From Abyssibacter profundi (GTDB taxonomy: Bacteria > Pseudomonadota > Gammaproteobacteria > Nevskiales > OUC007): a stretch of DNA of 64,000 bases. The notes beneath the pieces are model-generated. The model was given only the letters and a program-made list of their open reading frames with translations, made no database searches and was not told the DNA's origin. The stretch spans positions 1-64,000 of the forward strand of contig NZ_QEQK01000018.1 of assembly GCF_003151135.1 (NCBI RefSeq), in the 5' to 3' direction. The translations under genes were made by a program, and so were the position numbers. This document shows, piece after piece, positions 52,593 to 61,692 of this stretch; the first letter of the stretch is position 1; each line of letters begins with the position of its first letter.

Positions 52593-53288
52593 ATGGCCGA
52601 CACCGACACGCAGGCTTGGCAGCGGGTTGAGCTGCGTGCCGACGTGCTCACGCTGCTCGGCAAGCTGGCGCAATCCCGCCAGCCTGTCACGCTGACCCAG
52701 GCGTCGCGGCACTATCTCAGTCTGTTGCTGACACTGGACGCCCAGCGGGACGAACTGCTGTTCGATGCACCCGCCGGAGGCTTTGCCAAACTGAAACCAC
52801 GCAGCCTGCTCGACGCCCAGGCGCGTGTTGCGGGCTACGGCCTGCGATTTGCGACACACGTCGATTCGCTGGTTGACGACGGCAGCCTCATCACCGCTCT
52901 CCCGCAATGGGTGGAACATGCCCAACGCCGCCGAGCGCACCGCGTGAACGTGCCCCGTTCGATGCCGATACGAGCGACGCTGTTCCCGCTGGGCGGCGCC
53001 CCGGTTCGAGTGCGTGTAACCGACATTTCCACGCAGGGTTTCGGCGCGCATGTCCGGGGCGAGATGGCCGATGAGTTTCACCCGGGCCGGGTGCTCGACG
53101 GGGCGTTTGGCCTGCACGGCTCGGCATTTTATGCCCCGATCACGGTGCGCGGTGTGCGTCGGCGTGGCGGCGAAATGGCCATGGGCGGCGAGTTTGCCCG
53201 GCTCGACCCCGAAGACCGACGCACGGTCGAACGCGAGGTTGTGGAGCTGGAGCGCTACTGGCGCCCGCGCCACGCGGCGGTCGGCTAG
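52593..53288 (+). CDS. YcgR-like PilZ flagellar brake protein
   Basis: This 231-residue protein has an N-terminal PilZN-like domain (about 10-105) and a PilZ domain with RxxxR (RRAHR, near residue 113-117) and DxSxxG (DISTQG). The c-di-GMP site is intact. Ten bases after flgN, it is probably in the flgMN transcript, and so slows motors when c-di-GMP is high. A related paralogue lies at 7.6 kb. Confidence 0.9.
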   Translation: MADTDTQAWQRVELRADVLTLLGKLAQSRQPVTLTQASRHYLSLLLTLDAQRDELLFDAPAGGFAKLKPRSLLDAQARVAGYGLRFATHVDSLVDDGSLITALPQWVEHAQRRRAHRVNVPRSMPIRATLFPLGGAPVRVRVTDISTQGFGAHVRGEMADEFHPGRVLDGAFGLHGSAFYAPITVRGVRRRGGEMAMGGEFARLDPEDRRTVEREVVELERYWRPRHAAVG

Positions 53289-53368
53289 GCGCCATCGCCG
53301 CGACGACCGCGATGCGGTCACATCGCCTGCCCGCCGGCTGATGTACCCCGAAGTACCGACCAGCGGAG

Positions 53369-53396
53369 CTCAAGAGGCGCGGTGGTCGGCCGATAT
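53369..53396 (+). promoter_or_regulatory. Sigma-28 (FliA)-like promoter of the GGDEF-EAL gene
   Basis: The plus strand reads CTCAAG, 14 bases, GCCGATAT. It ends 50 bases upstream of the preferred ATG. The -35 tail differs from the enteric consensus, but the core and spacing match the other sites. Confidence 0.55.
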
Positions 53397-53446
53397 CCAC
53401 TCCATCTAGTACGGATCGATTGCGATCCCGTTGGAGTTTCCACCAA

Positions 53447-55678
53447 ATGGCAACCGTGTTTTCTATGAGTGGCTCGACACTCAAGGCTTCGGCACCTGAC
53501 AAGGAACGTCTGCGGACCGTGACCAGTATCGAAAAAGCGCCGACCTATAGCCCGGCGGTACTCAGCAGCGAGCGCTTCCACCACACCCTGGCCTACGAGT
53601 CTGCCGAGACCTGGTTGGATGCGGCGATTGAGGCGTTCCGAACCGAGGTTGCCTGCGACCGGGTCAGCATCTGGCAGCGCATTGGCATGTCCGCGCAGTT
53701 TGAGATGCTGCATGGGCAGGCCAGCGACACGGCCAGCCCCCCGGTTTCACGCGCCATCGACACGCTCTGCGAGGGCGAGCCCACGCTGATCCGGCAGCAG
53801 CAAGTCGATGAAGACGGCACACGGTATGACACCGGCGACGCCTGGCTGATCGTGCCCGTGCTGGCCCGTGGTGAACTGCGTGGCGCGGTGTGTGTGGAAC
53901 GCAGTGCCGATGCGCGTTACCAACCGGGTGATGTCGAATCGGCCCGGGCCCTGGCGGGCGCGATCGGCGAGATCTGGAGCCGCAAGCGCATCAACGAACT
54001 CGAAGAAGGGCTGATGCTGAGCCTGGCGCGTTACCGCCTGCTGCACGAGCACTTTCCCGGCATGGTGTTTTTGCTCGACTCGGAAGGCCGCATCGTCTCG
54101 ATGAGCCTGTTCGCGGCGCGCCGGTTGGGCGTGAGCTTCGCCGAGGTTGCCGGTTATACGTTTGACCAGCTGTGCGACTGCGAATCGGCCGAGGATCTGC
54201 GCACGGCCCTGCGTTCGTCGCAGGGGTCGCAAACCAACGAAACGATTCAGTACGAGGCCTACCTGCGAGGCAAGAAAGGCACTCCCTTGCCGGTGGTGTT
54301 GTCGATCCGCACGCATGAGATGCCGCAAAGCGACCCGGTGACGTTAATCGCTGCCGAGGATTTGTCCCGGCTGCGCAAGGCCGAGCGACAGCTGCATCGA
54401 CGCGATCGCATCGACCCGGTCACCGGTCTGCTCAACCGCTGGGAGTTCGAGCGTCAAATCGCCGACACCTTGCTGGAACTGGGCGACGACGAAACCTGCT
54501 CGGTGATCTACGTGAACCTGGATCACTTCAAGGTCATTAACGAGTCCACGCGCCACGAGGCGGGTGATCGCTATCTCAAGCAAATCGGTAGCGTGCTGCG
54601 CGACACGTTGGATGAGACGGCGCTGATCAGCCGGATCGGCGCCGACCATTTCGCCTGCTACCTGCGTGACCGCTCTGATGCCGAGATCAAGGCCAGCATG
54701 TCCAAGATCGCCCGGACCATCCGGAGCTATCGGTTTTCGGTCGACCACCACATCTTCCGCTGTGGCGCGAGTGTGGGTGCGGTCACCGGCTTCGGGCCAG
54801 ACCTGACGGCCAATGATCTGCTGGCCCGCGCAGAGCGTGCCTGCGAGCGCACGCGTGAATCCGGCGACCCGTTCCTGGATTACTGGTCGCCGCACACACA
54901 AAACGCTGGCGAGGATGGCGACAGTGAGGTCGACTGGGTTGCACGCCTACACGACGCGCTGCGCTACGGCCGTTTTCGCCTGTATGCCCAACCCATCGAA
55001 TCGGTGGGCCCCGATCGGCTGCGACATTACGAGATCCTGGTGCGTATGTTGGCCGGTGACGGCACGGTGATTCCGCCAGGCAAGTTCCTGCCTGCCGCTG
55101 AACGCTTCGGCTTGTCGGACGAGCTGGATCGCTGGGTTTTTCATGAAACCCTGGCGTTTCTCAAGTCGCAGCAAGCCGATGCCAGCCAGTGCCAGTACTC
55201 GGTGAACCTGTCGGGCAAATCGCTGGCCAACCGGGAGTTTCTGGACGAGGTCGTCGCCACCCTGCAGCGCAATCCATTGCTGGCACGCAGACTGTGTTTC
55301 GAGATCACCGAATCCTCGGCCATCGGTCGCTTTGATGTCGCCTCGGCCTTCATCGGCGAGGTACATGCCTGCGGTGCCCGCGTGGCACTGGACGATTTCG
55401 GCAGCGGCATGTCCTCCTTCGGCTATCTCAAAAAGCTGACCATCGATTACCTCAAAATCGATGGCATGTTCATCCGCGATCTGCTGGGCGACGCCAGCAA
55501 CCAAGCCATCGTCAAAACCATTGTGTCCATGGCCCAGGCCTTCAACGTCGAGACGGTGGCGGAGTTTGTCGAAGACCGAAACGTTGCCGAGCACCTGGCC
55601 AGCATGGGCGTGGACTATGTGCAGGGTTTTGGCATCGGCAAGCCGCAGCCGCTGAGCGCAAACGAAGATCGGTTCTAA
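53447..55678 (+). CDS. GAF-PAS-GGDEF-EAL c-di-GMP protein, phosphodiesterase-like
   Basis: This 743-residue cytoplasmic protein has GAF (about 50-180), PAS (about 195-300), GGDEF (about 315-470) and EAL (about 490-735) regions. The GGDEF signature is degenerate (RIGADHFACYL), so cyclase activity is doubtful. The EAL catalytic set looks intact: EILVRM, NLSG, EITES, DDFGSG, DYLKID, AEFVE and VQGFGIG. It should lower c-di-GMP and favour swimming. GGAG lies ten bases before the ATG. An upstream FliA-like promoter links it to the flagellar genes. Confidence 0.92.
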   Translation: MATVFSMSGSTLKASAPDKERLRTVTSIEKAPTYSPAVLSSERFHHTLAYESAETWLDAAIEAFRTEVACDRVSIWQRIGMSAQFEMLHGQASDTASPPVSRAIDTLCEGEPTLIRQQQVDEDGTRYDTGDAWLIVPVLARGELRGAVCVERSADARYQPGDVESARALAGAIGEIWSRKRINELEEGLMLSLARYRLLHEHFPGMVFLLDSEGRIVSMSLFAARRLGVSFAEVAGYTFDQLCDCESAEDLRTALRSSQGSQTNETIQYEAYLRGKKGTPLPVVLSIRTHEMPQSDPVTLIAAEDLSRLRKAERQLHRRDRIDPVTGLLNRWEFERQIADTLLELGDDETCSVIYVNLDHFKVINESTRHEAGDRYLKQIGSVLRDTLDETALISRIGADHFACYLRDRSDAEIKASMSKIARTIRSYRFSVDHHIFRCGASVGAVTGFGPDLTANDLLARAERACERTRESGDPFLDYWSPHTQNAGEDGDSEVDWVARLHDALRYGRFRLYAQPIESVGPDRLRHYEILVRMLAGDGTVIPPGKFLPAAERFGLSDELDRWVFHETLAFLKSQQADASQCQYSVNLSGKSLANREFLDEVVATLQRNPLLARRLCFEITESSAIGRFDVASAFIGEVHACGARVALDDFGSGMSSFGYLKKLTIDYLKIDGMFIRDLLGDASNQAIVKTIVSMAQAFNVETVAEFVEDRNVAEHLASMGVDYVQGFGIGKPQPLSANEDRF

Positions 55679-55686
55679 GCAAAACC

Positions 55687-55703
55687 GCCAAGCCCTGCTT
55701 GGC
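55687..55703 (+). terminator. Short hairpin after the GGDEF-EAL gene
   Basis: GCCAAGC and GCTTGGC form a perfect 7-bp stem nine bases after the stop. No T run follows, so it is a weak candidate. Confidence 0.35.
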
Positions 55704-55771
55704 ATGCATTGTGCGCCGTTTGGGGGCGCCGGCCTTGCGCCGGGCCTTCCCGCTCTACACGGATCACCTGC

Positions 55772-57580
55772 ATGCTCGCTCTTGCCCGTTTCCGCTGCAA
55801 AGCCCTGCGCCGCAGCACGCTGCCCATCCCACTCGTCGCCGCACTGCTCGCCGCCTGCGGCGGTCAATCGGAGTACGGCGCGCCCGTCACCCCTGCACCC
55901 GATGGCGTCACGCGGCCCGAGTTGCCCGCCGTAGCCGATGTCGCCGCCGATCCGGCTGAATCCGGCCCGCTGACACTGACGTCAACCGACTACGACTTCG
56001 GCCGCATCACGGTGACCGACGAGCAAACCGGCGACAGTTATGAAACCGACGTCCACGGCTACGTCACCTACCCCACCGATGCCACCGGTCCATTTCCGGT
56101 CTTGCTGTTTCAACACGGTCGCCACCAGACCTGCGAAACCACGGTGGGCCAGCTCCCATTCCCGGTCGGAGATGACAACTGCCCTGACCTGGCGGGGGTG
56201 ATCACGCCCGCCAACAGCTACCGGGGGTACGACTATCTGGTGCAAAGCCTGGCCAGCCACGGCTATGCCGTGATCTCGATCGACACCAACGACATCAACG
56301 ATAACGATGGCAGCCCCAATGCCGGAGACGCCGGCGCGCTGGCCCGTGCCGAGCTAATCCTCACGCATCTCGATGCATTTCGAGAGATTCACCGCAACGG
56401 CGGCCAAGGGTTTGACGCCCTGATGGGCCGGCTGGATTTCGACCGCGTGGGCCTGATGGGCCATTCACGCGGTGGTGAAGGCGTGAACAAGACCGTCACC
56501 GTCAATGCTGCACAGGATGAACCCCACAACCTGGCGGCCGTGTTCTCGCTGGCACCAACGGACTACAACGCCCTGGACGTGACGGGTGTGACCTGGGCCA
56601 CGCTGCTGCCCTACTGCGACGGTGACGTGGAAAACCTGATGGGGGCCTTCGCCTATGACGCCGCCCGGCTGCTCTCACCCGATGACACGCACCCGCGCTT
56701 CCAGATCATGGCCATGGGCGCCAACCATAACTACTTCAACACAGTCTGGACCTCAGACGACTGGACGATTCACGGCACGTCGACGGACAGCCACTGCGGC
56801 ACCGATTCCGCCACACACCAACGTGACACACCGGAGGCGCAACGCGCGCTGGGCAGCTTCTTCATGGCCTCGTTCTTCCGGACATTCGTGGGTGGGGAAA
56901 CAGCGCATGCGGACTACTGGACCGGGCTCGCCGCCGTACCGAACACCCTCTGCCCCGGTGGCGAAGCCGCGGGCTGTGCGGGCCGGTATCCCCTGAGCAT
57001 TTATGCATCTGCAACGGACCGGCTGATCATCGACTCCACCCCCATCGACACCGCACTGAGCCAGAACGCGTTGGGCGGTGCGGTCACGCTGGAGGGCTTT
57101 GCCAGTTTCGAAGCCTGCACCACGACCGGGCGCGATGGATCCGGTTGCGGTGCATCCGACCCCACGTTCACCACCGCCGATCAACTGCGCCTGCACTGGA
57201 CAGCCCCTGCCATCTACCGCAGCGCGCTGGGTGATCTGGATGCCAGCGATTTTCATGTGCTGTCCCTGCGAGTCGGCCTGTCGCTGGACGATCCTGCCAA
57301 CGACGCGGGCCAGGACTTTGCCGTGGTGCTCACCGATACCGATGGCCGCAGCGCACGACTCAACGCCAGTGCATACAGCACGGATTTGTTCGCACCACCT
57401 GGGGATGCGTTCGATAGCGGTGGCTCGGAAAAACTTGTGCTGACCGATCTACGCATTCCGCTGACCGAGTTCCCGGCGCTGGATTTCGCCCACCTGGATA
57501 CGCTGGAACTCCGCTTTGATCTGACACCCGCCGGGACGGTGCAAATCACCGACCTGCAGTTCCAGCGCGTGGCACCCTGA
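55772..57580 (+). CDS. Lipoprotein alpha/beta hydrolase (chlorophyllase/dienelactone-hydrolase-like)
   Basis: This 602-residue protein has a lipoprotein signal (lipobox LAAC, C29). It has an alpha/beta-hydrolase core with a LLFQHGRHQ oxyanion strand and a nucleophile elbow GHSRGGEG. A beta-rich C-terminal extension of about 200 residues may bind substrate. It should sit on the outer or inner membrane facing the periplasm or outside. Its stop overlaps the amidase start (TGATG), so the two are coupled. Substrate unknown. Confidence 0.85.
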   Translation: MLALARFRCKALRRSTLPIPLVAALLAACGGQSEYGAPVTPAPDGVTRPELPAVADVAADPAESGPLTLTSTDYDFGRITVTDEQTGDSYETDVHGYVTYPTDATGPFPVLLFQHGRHQTCETTVGQLPFPVGDDNCPDLAGVITPANSYRGYDYLVQSLASHGYAVISIDTNDINDNDGSPNAGDAGALARAELILTHLDAFREIHRNGGQGFDALMGRLDFDRVGLMGHSRGGEGVNKTVTVNAAQDEPHNLAAVFSLAPTDYNALDVTGVTWATLLPYCDGDVENLMGAFAYDAARLLSPDDTHPRFQIMAMGANHNYFNTVWTSDDWTIHGTSTDSHCGTDSATHQRDTPEAQRALGSFFMASFFRTFVGGETAHADYWTGLAAVPNTLCPGGEAAGCAGRYPLSIYASATDRLIIDSTPIDTALSQNALGGAVTLEGFASFEACTTTGRDGSGCGASDPTFTTADQLRLHWTAPAIYRSALGDLDASDFHVLSLRVGLSLDDPANDAGQDFAVVLTDTDGRSARLNASAYSTDLFAPPGDAFDSGGSEKLVLTDLRIPLTEFPALDFAHLDTLELRFDLTPAGTVQITDLQFQRVAP

Positions 57581-59271
57581 TGCGCGCCGGCCTGCTCGCG
57601 GCCCTGCTGGCCACACTGGGCCTGCTGGGATGTGGTGCTTCGCCGGCCCCGACGGGGCCCACCACCGTGCCGCCACCCGAGGCTGCTGGCTTCCGGTGGG
57701 TCGAGGCGACCGTCGCCGATGTACAGGTGGCTCTGGCGGCAGGCGAGCTGAGCTGTGTGGAGCTGGTCCAGGGATACCTGGACCGGATTGCGGCCTATGA
57801 TCGGCAGGGGCCCGAGCTGAACAGCGTCATCGCCGTCAGTGCGACCGCGCTGGAGGATGCCGCCGCCCTGGACGCCGCCTATGCGGCCTCCGGACCAACA
57901 GGCCCGCTGCACTGCGCCCCGGTGTTGCTCAAGGACAATTTCGATGCGGCCGGCATGGTCACCAGCGCGGGAGCCACCGCCCTGGACAATGCCAGCCCGC
58001 CTGACGATGCCTTTAGCGTGGCCGGCATCCGTGCGGCCGGGGGGCTGATTCTGGGCAAGGCCAATATGGACGAGTTCGCGTTTGGCTTTGTGGGTTCCTC
58101 GTCCATGGGCGGTCAGGTGCACAACCCCTATGACCCGACGCGTGGCGCGGGCGGAAGCAGTTCGGGCACGGGCGCGGCCATCGCCGCGAATCTGGCGCTG
58201 CTCGGCACCGGGTCGGACACGGGGGGATCCATTCGTGTGCCCTCATCGCTCGGCGGCCTGGTGGGCATCCGCCCCAGCCTGCGACTGGTCTCGCAGGACG
58301 GCATCCTGCCGCTCGCCCACTTCCAGGACGTGGGTGGCCCCATGTGCAGAACGGTTCGAGACTGTGCCCTGCTGCTGGACGCCATGGTTGGCTTCGACCC
58401 CGGCCCCGGATCGGGCCACTACAACGAGCCGACCACACGCCCCGAAGATGGCGCCACACCGGTCGCCGACGCAGCCAGCTACGCGGCGCTGGTGGGGCTG
58501 CCGGATTCCTATGCCAGCGGCCTGCGCGCTGACGGGCTACAAGGTGCGCGGATCGGCGTCGTGCGTGACCTGTTCGGCAGCAATACCGATGTAATCACCG
58601 TCATCGAGGCCGCCCTGCAGGCCATGACCGATGCCGGCGCGACCGTGGAGGACGTGACCATCGAGGACCTCAACAGCATCACCGGCTATTCCAGTGTCTC
58701 GCGCTGGGAATTTCGCGACCACATGACCGAATACCTGGAGTCCTGGCCCTCCGATGAGGACGGTCATCTACGTAGCTTCGAGGCCGTGGTCGCCAGTGGC
58801 GGTTACGAGAACGACAGCCTGTTCGTGCTGGTGCTGGATGCCGCCAGTGGCCATACCCGTGAGTTCGATCCGACCTACCTCGAAAACGTGCGGGAACGCG
58901 GTCCATTCGTCCGGGAGCGCCTGCAGGCCGCGTTGGACAATCGCCTGCTCGACGGCACCCAGCAAGGCGCAGCCTACGACGTGCTGCTCTACCCCAGCGT
59001 GCTGGGGCTGGCACCGGCTGCAGGCTCTAGCCCCAGCGCCGGATCCAACAACCGCCTCAGCCCCTTCTCCGGGTTTCCGGCCGTCTCGGTTCCCGCCGGG
59101 TTGGCGGCCACGGACCCCGCGCTGCCGGTCGGCATGGAACTGCTGGGACGCGAGTTCGACGAAGCCCGCATCCTGCGCCTGGCCTATGCCTTTGAACAGC
59201 ATGTGGCCCGGACGCCCGGTCTAGGTCGCGCCGCACCGACCTACACCCCGGAACTGGCGGAGCAGGACTAG
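57580..59271 (+). CDS. Amidase-signature lipoprotein
   Basis: This 563-residue enzyme has a lipoprotein signal (lipobox LLGC, C18) and the amidase-signature catalytic set: K118 (LLKDNF), cis-Ser S193 (GGSSSGTG) and nucleophile S217 (SDTGGSIR). It should hydrolyse amides or peptide-like bonds at the cell envelope. It is translationally coupled to the upstream hydrolase, suggesting a shared substrate with ester and amide bonds. Confidence 0.92.
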   Translation: MRAGLLAALLATLGLLGCGASPAPTGPTTVPPPEAAGFRWVEATVADVQVALAAGELSCVELVQGYLDRIAAYDRQGPELNSVIAVSATALEDAAALDAAYAASGPTGPLHCAPVLLKDNFDAAGMVTSAGATALDNASPPDDAFSVAGIRAAGGLILGKANMDEFAFGFVGSSSMGGQVHNPYDPTRGAGGSSSGTGAAIAANLALLGTGSDTGGSIRVPSSLGGLVGIRPSLRLVSQDGILPLAHFQDVGGPMCRTVRDCALLLDAMVGFDPGPGSGHYNEPTTRPEDGATPVADAASYAALVGLPDSYASGLRADGLQGARIGVVRDLFGSNTDVITVIEAALQAMTDAGATVEDVTIEDLNSITGYSSVSRWEFRDHMTEYLESWPSDEDGHLRSFEAVVASGGYENDSLFVLVLDAASGHTREFDPTYLENVRERGPFVRERLQAALDNRLLDGTQQGAAYDVLLYPSVLGLAPAAGSSPSAGSNNRLSPFSGFPAVSVPAGLAATDPALPVGMELLGREFDEARILRLAYAFEQHVARTPGLGRAAPTYTPELAEQD

Positions 59272-59363
59272 GCAATACACCATCGCTGCCCTGAGGCGTC
59301 TCGCCCAGCCCACCCTGGACATCCGGCACACTATGGACCGGACACAGGCAATGGATGGCATGC

Positions 59364-60308
59364 ATGAGCGCTCAGGACAACGCGATTTCACATCTGGCAC
59401 CGACCTCGGCAGGGCTGCGGCGGCGCGTCGTCAAAGGTCTGCTGAGGACGACGATGAAGCCGTTCCTGGCGGCGCACCCGCCGGTTTCGCTACAACGTGC
59501 CTGGACCAAGGCGTTCACGCAAAGCATCCGCAAGCCGCGCGCGGTACAGCACCATAGCCGACAGTTTGGCGCGGTGCCGGTGCACATCCTGCAGCCGGCC
59601 AACGGCGTCCCCGGCGAGGTGGTGCTGTTTCTGCACGGCGGCGCCTATGTGCTGGGTGGCGACGGCGCCTATGTCGGCTACGCCGGGCAAATGGCAAAAG
59701 CCTTAGGTCGCACGATCTGGCTACCGGAGTATCGACTGGCGCCCGAACACGCCTATCCGGCTGCCGTGGAGGATGCGCTGACCGCATTCGACGCCATTGT
59801 CGACAACGGCATTGCGCCCGAGCGCATCATTCTGATGGGCGACTCGGCCGGCGGGGGCCTGTCACTGGCCACCGCACTGGCCCTGCGTGACCGGGGCGGA
59901 CCGCAGGCCGGCGCGCTGGTGTTGATGTCTCCGTGGACCGACCTGACCATGAGCGGAGAAAGCGTGCAGCGCCTAGCGCGGCGTGATCCGTTCATCCCTC
60001 CGACCTGGGGTGGCCATGCTCGCATCGGATATGCCGGCGCCCGGCCCTTCGACGACCCGGGCCTGTCGCCGCTGTTCGCCGAGCTGAACGGCCTACCCAG
60101 AACCCTGGTGCAGGTGGGCAGCGAGGAAATCCTGTTGTCCGACAGCATCCGGCTGGTGGAGGCTGCCGCGCAGGCCGACGTGGAAATCCATTGCGAGGTG
60201 TACGACGGCCTGTGGCACGACTTCCAGATGCAGGTGGGCCTGCTACCCGATGCCACGCGCGCCGTTGCGCGGATTCGCCGCTTTATGAACGGCGACGATT
60301 CCCACTAG
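59364..60308 (+). CDS. HSL-family alpha/beta hydrolase (esterase)
   Basis: From the chosen ATG this is 314 residues. It has the HGGA oxyanion motif (91-94), the nucleophile S160 (GDSAGGGL) and a C-terminal WHDF histidine. This is a hormone-sensitive-lipase-type carboxylesterase. It has no clear signal, so it is probably cytoplasmic. An ATG nine bases upstream is an alternative start. Its last 26 bases overlap the convergent phospholipase-like gene. Confidence 0.9.
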   Translation: MSAQDNAISHLAPTSAGLRRRVVKGLLRTTMKPFLAAHPPVSLQRAWTKAFTQSIRKPRAVQHHSRQFGAVPVHILQPANGVPGEVVLFLHGGAYVLGGDGAYVGYAGQMAKALGRTIWLPEYRLAPEHAYPAAVEDALTAFDAIVDNGIAPERIILMGDSAGGGLSLATALALRDRGGPQAGALVLMSPWTDLTMSGESVQRLARRDPFIPPTWGGHARIGYAGARPFDDPGLSPLFAELNGLPRTLVQVGSEEILLSDSIRLVEAAAQADVEIHCEVYDGLWHDFQMQVGLLPDATRAVARIRRFMNGDDSH

Positions 60309-61692
60309 CCCCATCCGTGACCTCCGCGGCCGTGCGGAAGGTCCACACCAGCGGTTCCATCAGCGCGCGCCCACGGTCGTCACGTGCACGTGGGGTGATG
60401 ACCGCGGTGTACTCCGTGTCGGGTTGTAAGGCTCCGGTGATTTCAATGCCGATCCCGTGCGTCCCCTCGCCTTGATACAAGGGCCCGAAACCGGAAAGCC
60501 GCGCTTCAACAATCTGACCATCGGGAGCAAACAGCACCAGTGCACCCGGCGCGTTGGCAACGCTGGCGCGATCCACACCACTGGAGATGAACACACGGAC
60601 ATAGCGATCGGCGGATGCATGAATCGGCACGGCCTGTTCGCCGTTGTCCGGGTGCACGCCCACGACCCGGGGTCCACGGGCGTTGACCACACCGGCCTGG
60701 AGCTTGTCCCAGAGGTGCAGGTAGTAGCCGGCAATCATCTTGCCCACATGAATCACTCCGCCCGATCCGGTGAAGTAGTGACCGGCGGCCCAGGGCATTT
60801 GCTGGCGCACGCGATCGTACTCGGCCAAGGCGCCCAATCGTTCCGCCAGGACCAGGGTCCGGGTCGCCAGCGCCGCGCGTTCGATGGCCTCGCGTGACAC
60901 ATCCGCATCGCGGCCGGCCCGCCGGTAGGCCTCGGCCAGCGTGTCGGCCGGAGGGAACGTCAGGTAGGGCACATCGGCCCAGAGCTGCTGCTCACGAATC
61001 GCGATGACATCCATCGCATATTCGATGCTGTTCAGCGAAACCGGATCAAACCCGGCCCGCAAGGCCTCAAAGGGTTCGTCACCAATAACGCCGCGTAGCA
61101 AGTCCCCGACGCTGGGGTCGGCTCCGGGCGGAAACGCGTCCAGCGTGTAAGCCGGCGAAGACTCCGCCTCCTCACCTCGCTCCCGCACCTGTGGCTCGAA
61201 CAGGGCATCCCAGACCTCGTCGCCCAGACCATGCGCGGCAATGCCCATGGCATAGGCGATTTGCGTGCCGCAGCTGTCATCAAAACGCAGTTCAGCCAGC
61301 GGCGCCAACCCGGTGGCCGTCGTGGTCACATAGTCCAGCGTTCCAGAAAACACCGGCACATCCAGCGACTCGCCGGACACGCAGCCAGCATCATGCAGGA
61401 CCTGCATCAGCGGATTGACGAAGTATTCCCAGTGGGCATCCTCAGCGACGTTGCGATCACCAGGAAAAGCGGCCCCTGTCGCGTAGCCTCCATCCGGGTA
61501 CAACGCCCCGGCCAGCAGCGCGGGTCGATGCGCGGTCAGCACGGCCTTGAGCGGATGCGTATCCGGCAAATAGCGGCGACCATATTCGGCCATAAGCGCG
61601 TGGGTGCTCATGCCGGCCGCCGATGCCAAACCGCTAAAACCCAGCGCGACAACAACAAACCAACCGCGGCGCATGCTTCGATCGTTAATCAT
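60283..61692 (-). CDS. Exported zinc-phospholipase-C-like protein with Ig-like tail
   Basis: This 469-residue protein has a signal peptide (cleavage near LASA), a zinc-dependent phospholipase C-like helical domain and a C-terminal beta domain like Big_5 Ig-like folds (about 355-460). Candidate metal-ligand motifs in the catalytic domain include STHALMAEYG, PDGGYATG, DAHWEYF and AAHGLGDEVWDALF. It should act outside the cytoplasm on phospholipids or related esters. Its start overlaps the stop of the Ig-repeat lipoprotein gene (ATGA). Confidence 0.82.
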   Translation of the reverse strand: MINDRSMRRGWFVVVALGFSGLASAAGMSTHALMAEYGRRYLPDTHPLKAVLTAHRPALLAGALYPDGGYATGAAFPGDRNVAEDAHWEYFVNPLMQVLHDAGCVSGESLDVPVFSGTLDYVTTTATGLAPLAELRFDDSCGTQIAYAMGIAAHGLGDEVWDALFEPQVRERGEEAESSPAYTLDAFPPGADPSVGDLLRGVIGDEPFEALRAGFDPVSLNSIEYAMDVIAIREQQLWADVPYLTFPPADTLAEAYRRAGRDADVSREAIERAALATRTLVLAERLGALAEYDRVRQQMPWAAGHYFTGSGGVIHVGKMIAGYYLHLWDKLQAGVVNARGPRVVGVHPDNGEQAVPIHASADRYVRVFISSGVDRASVANAPGALVLFAPDGQIVEARLSGFGPLYQGEGTHGIGIEITGALQPDTEYTAVITPRARDDRGRALMEPLVWTFRTAAEVTDGASGNRRRS

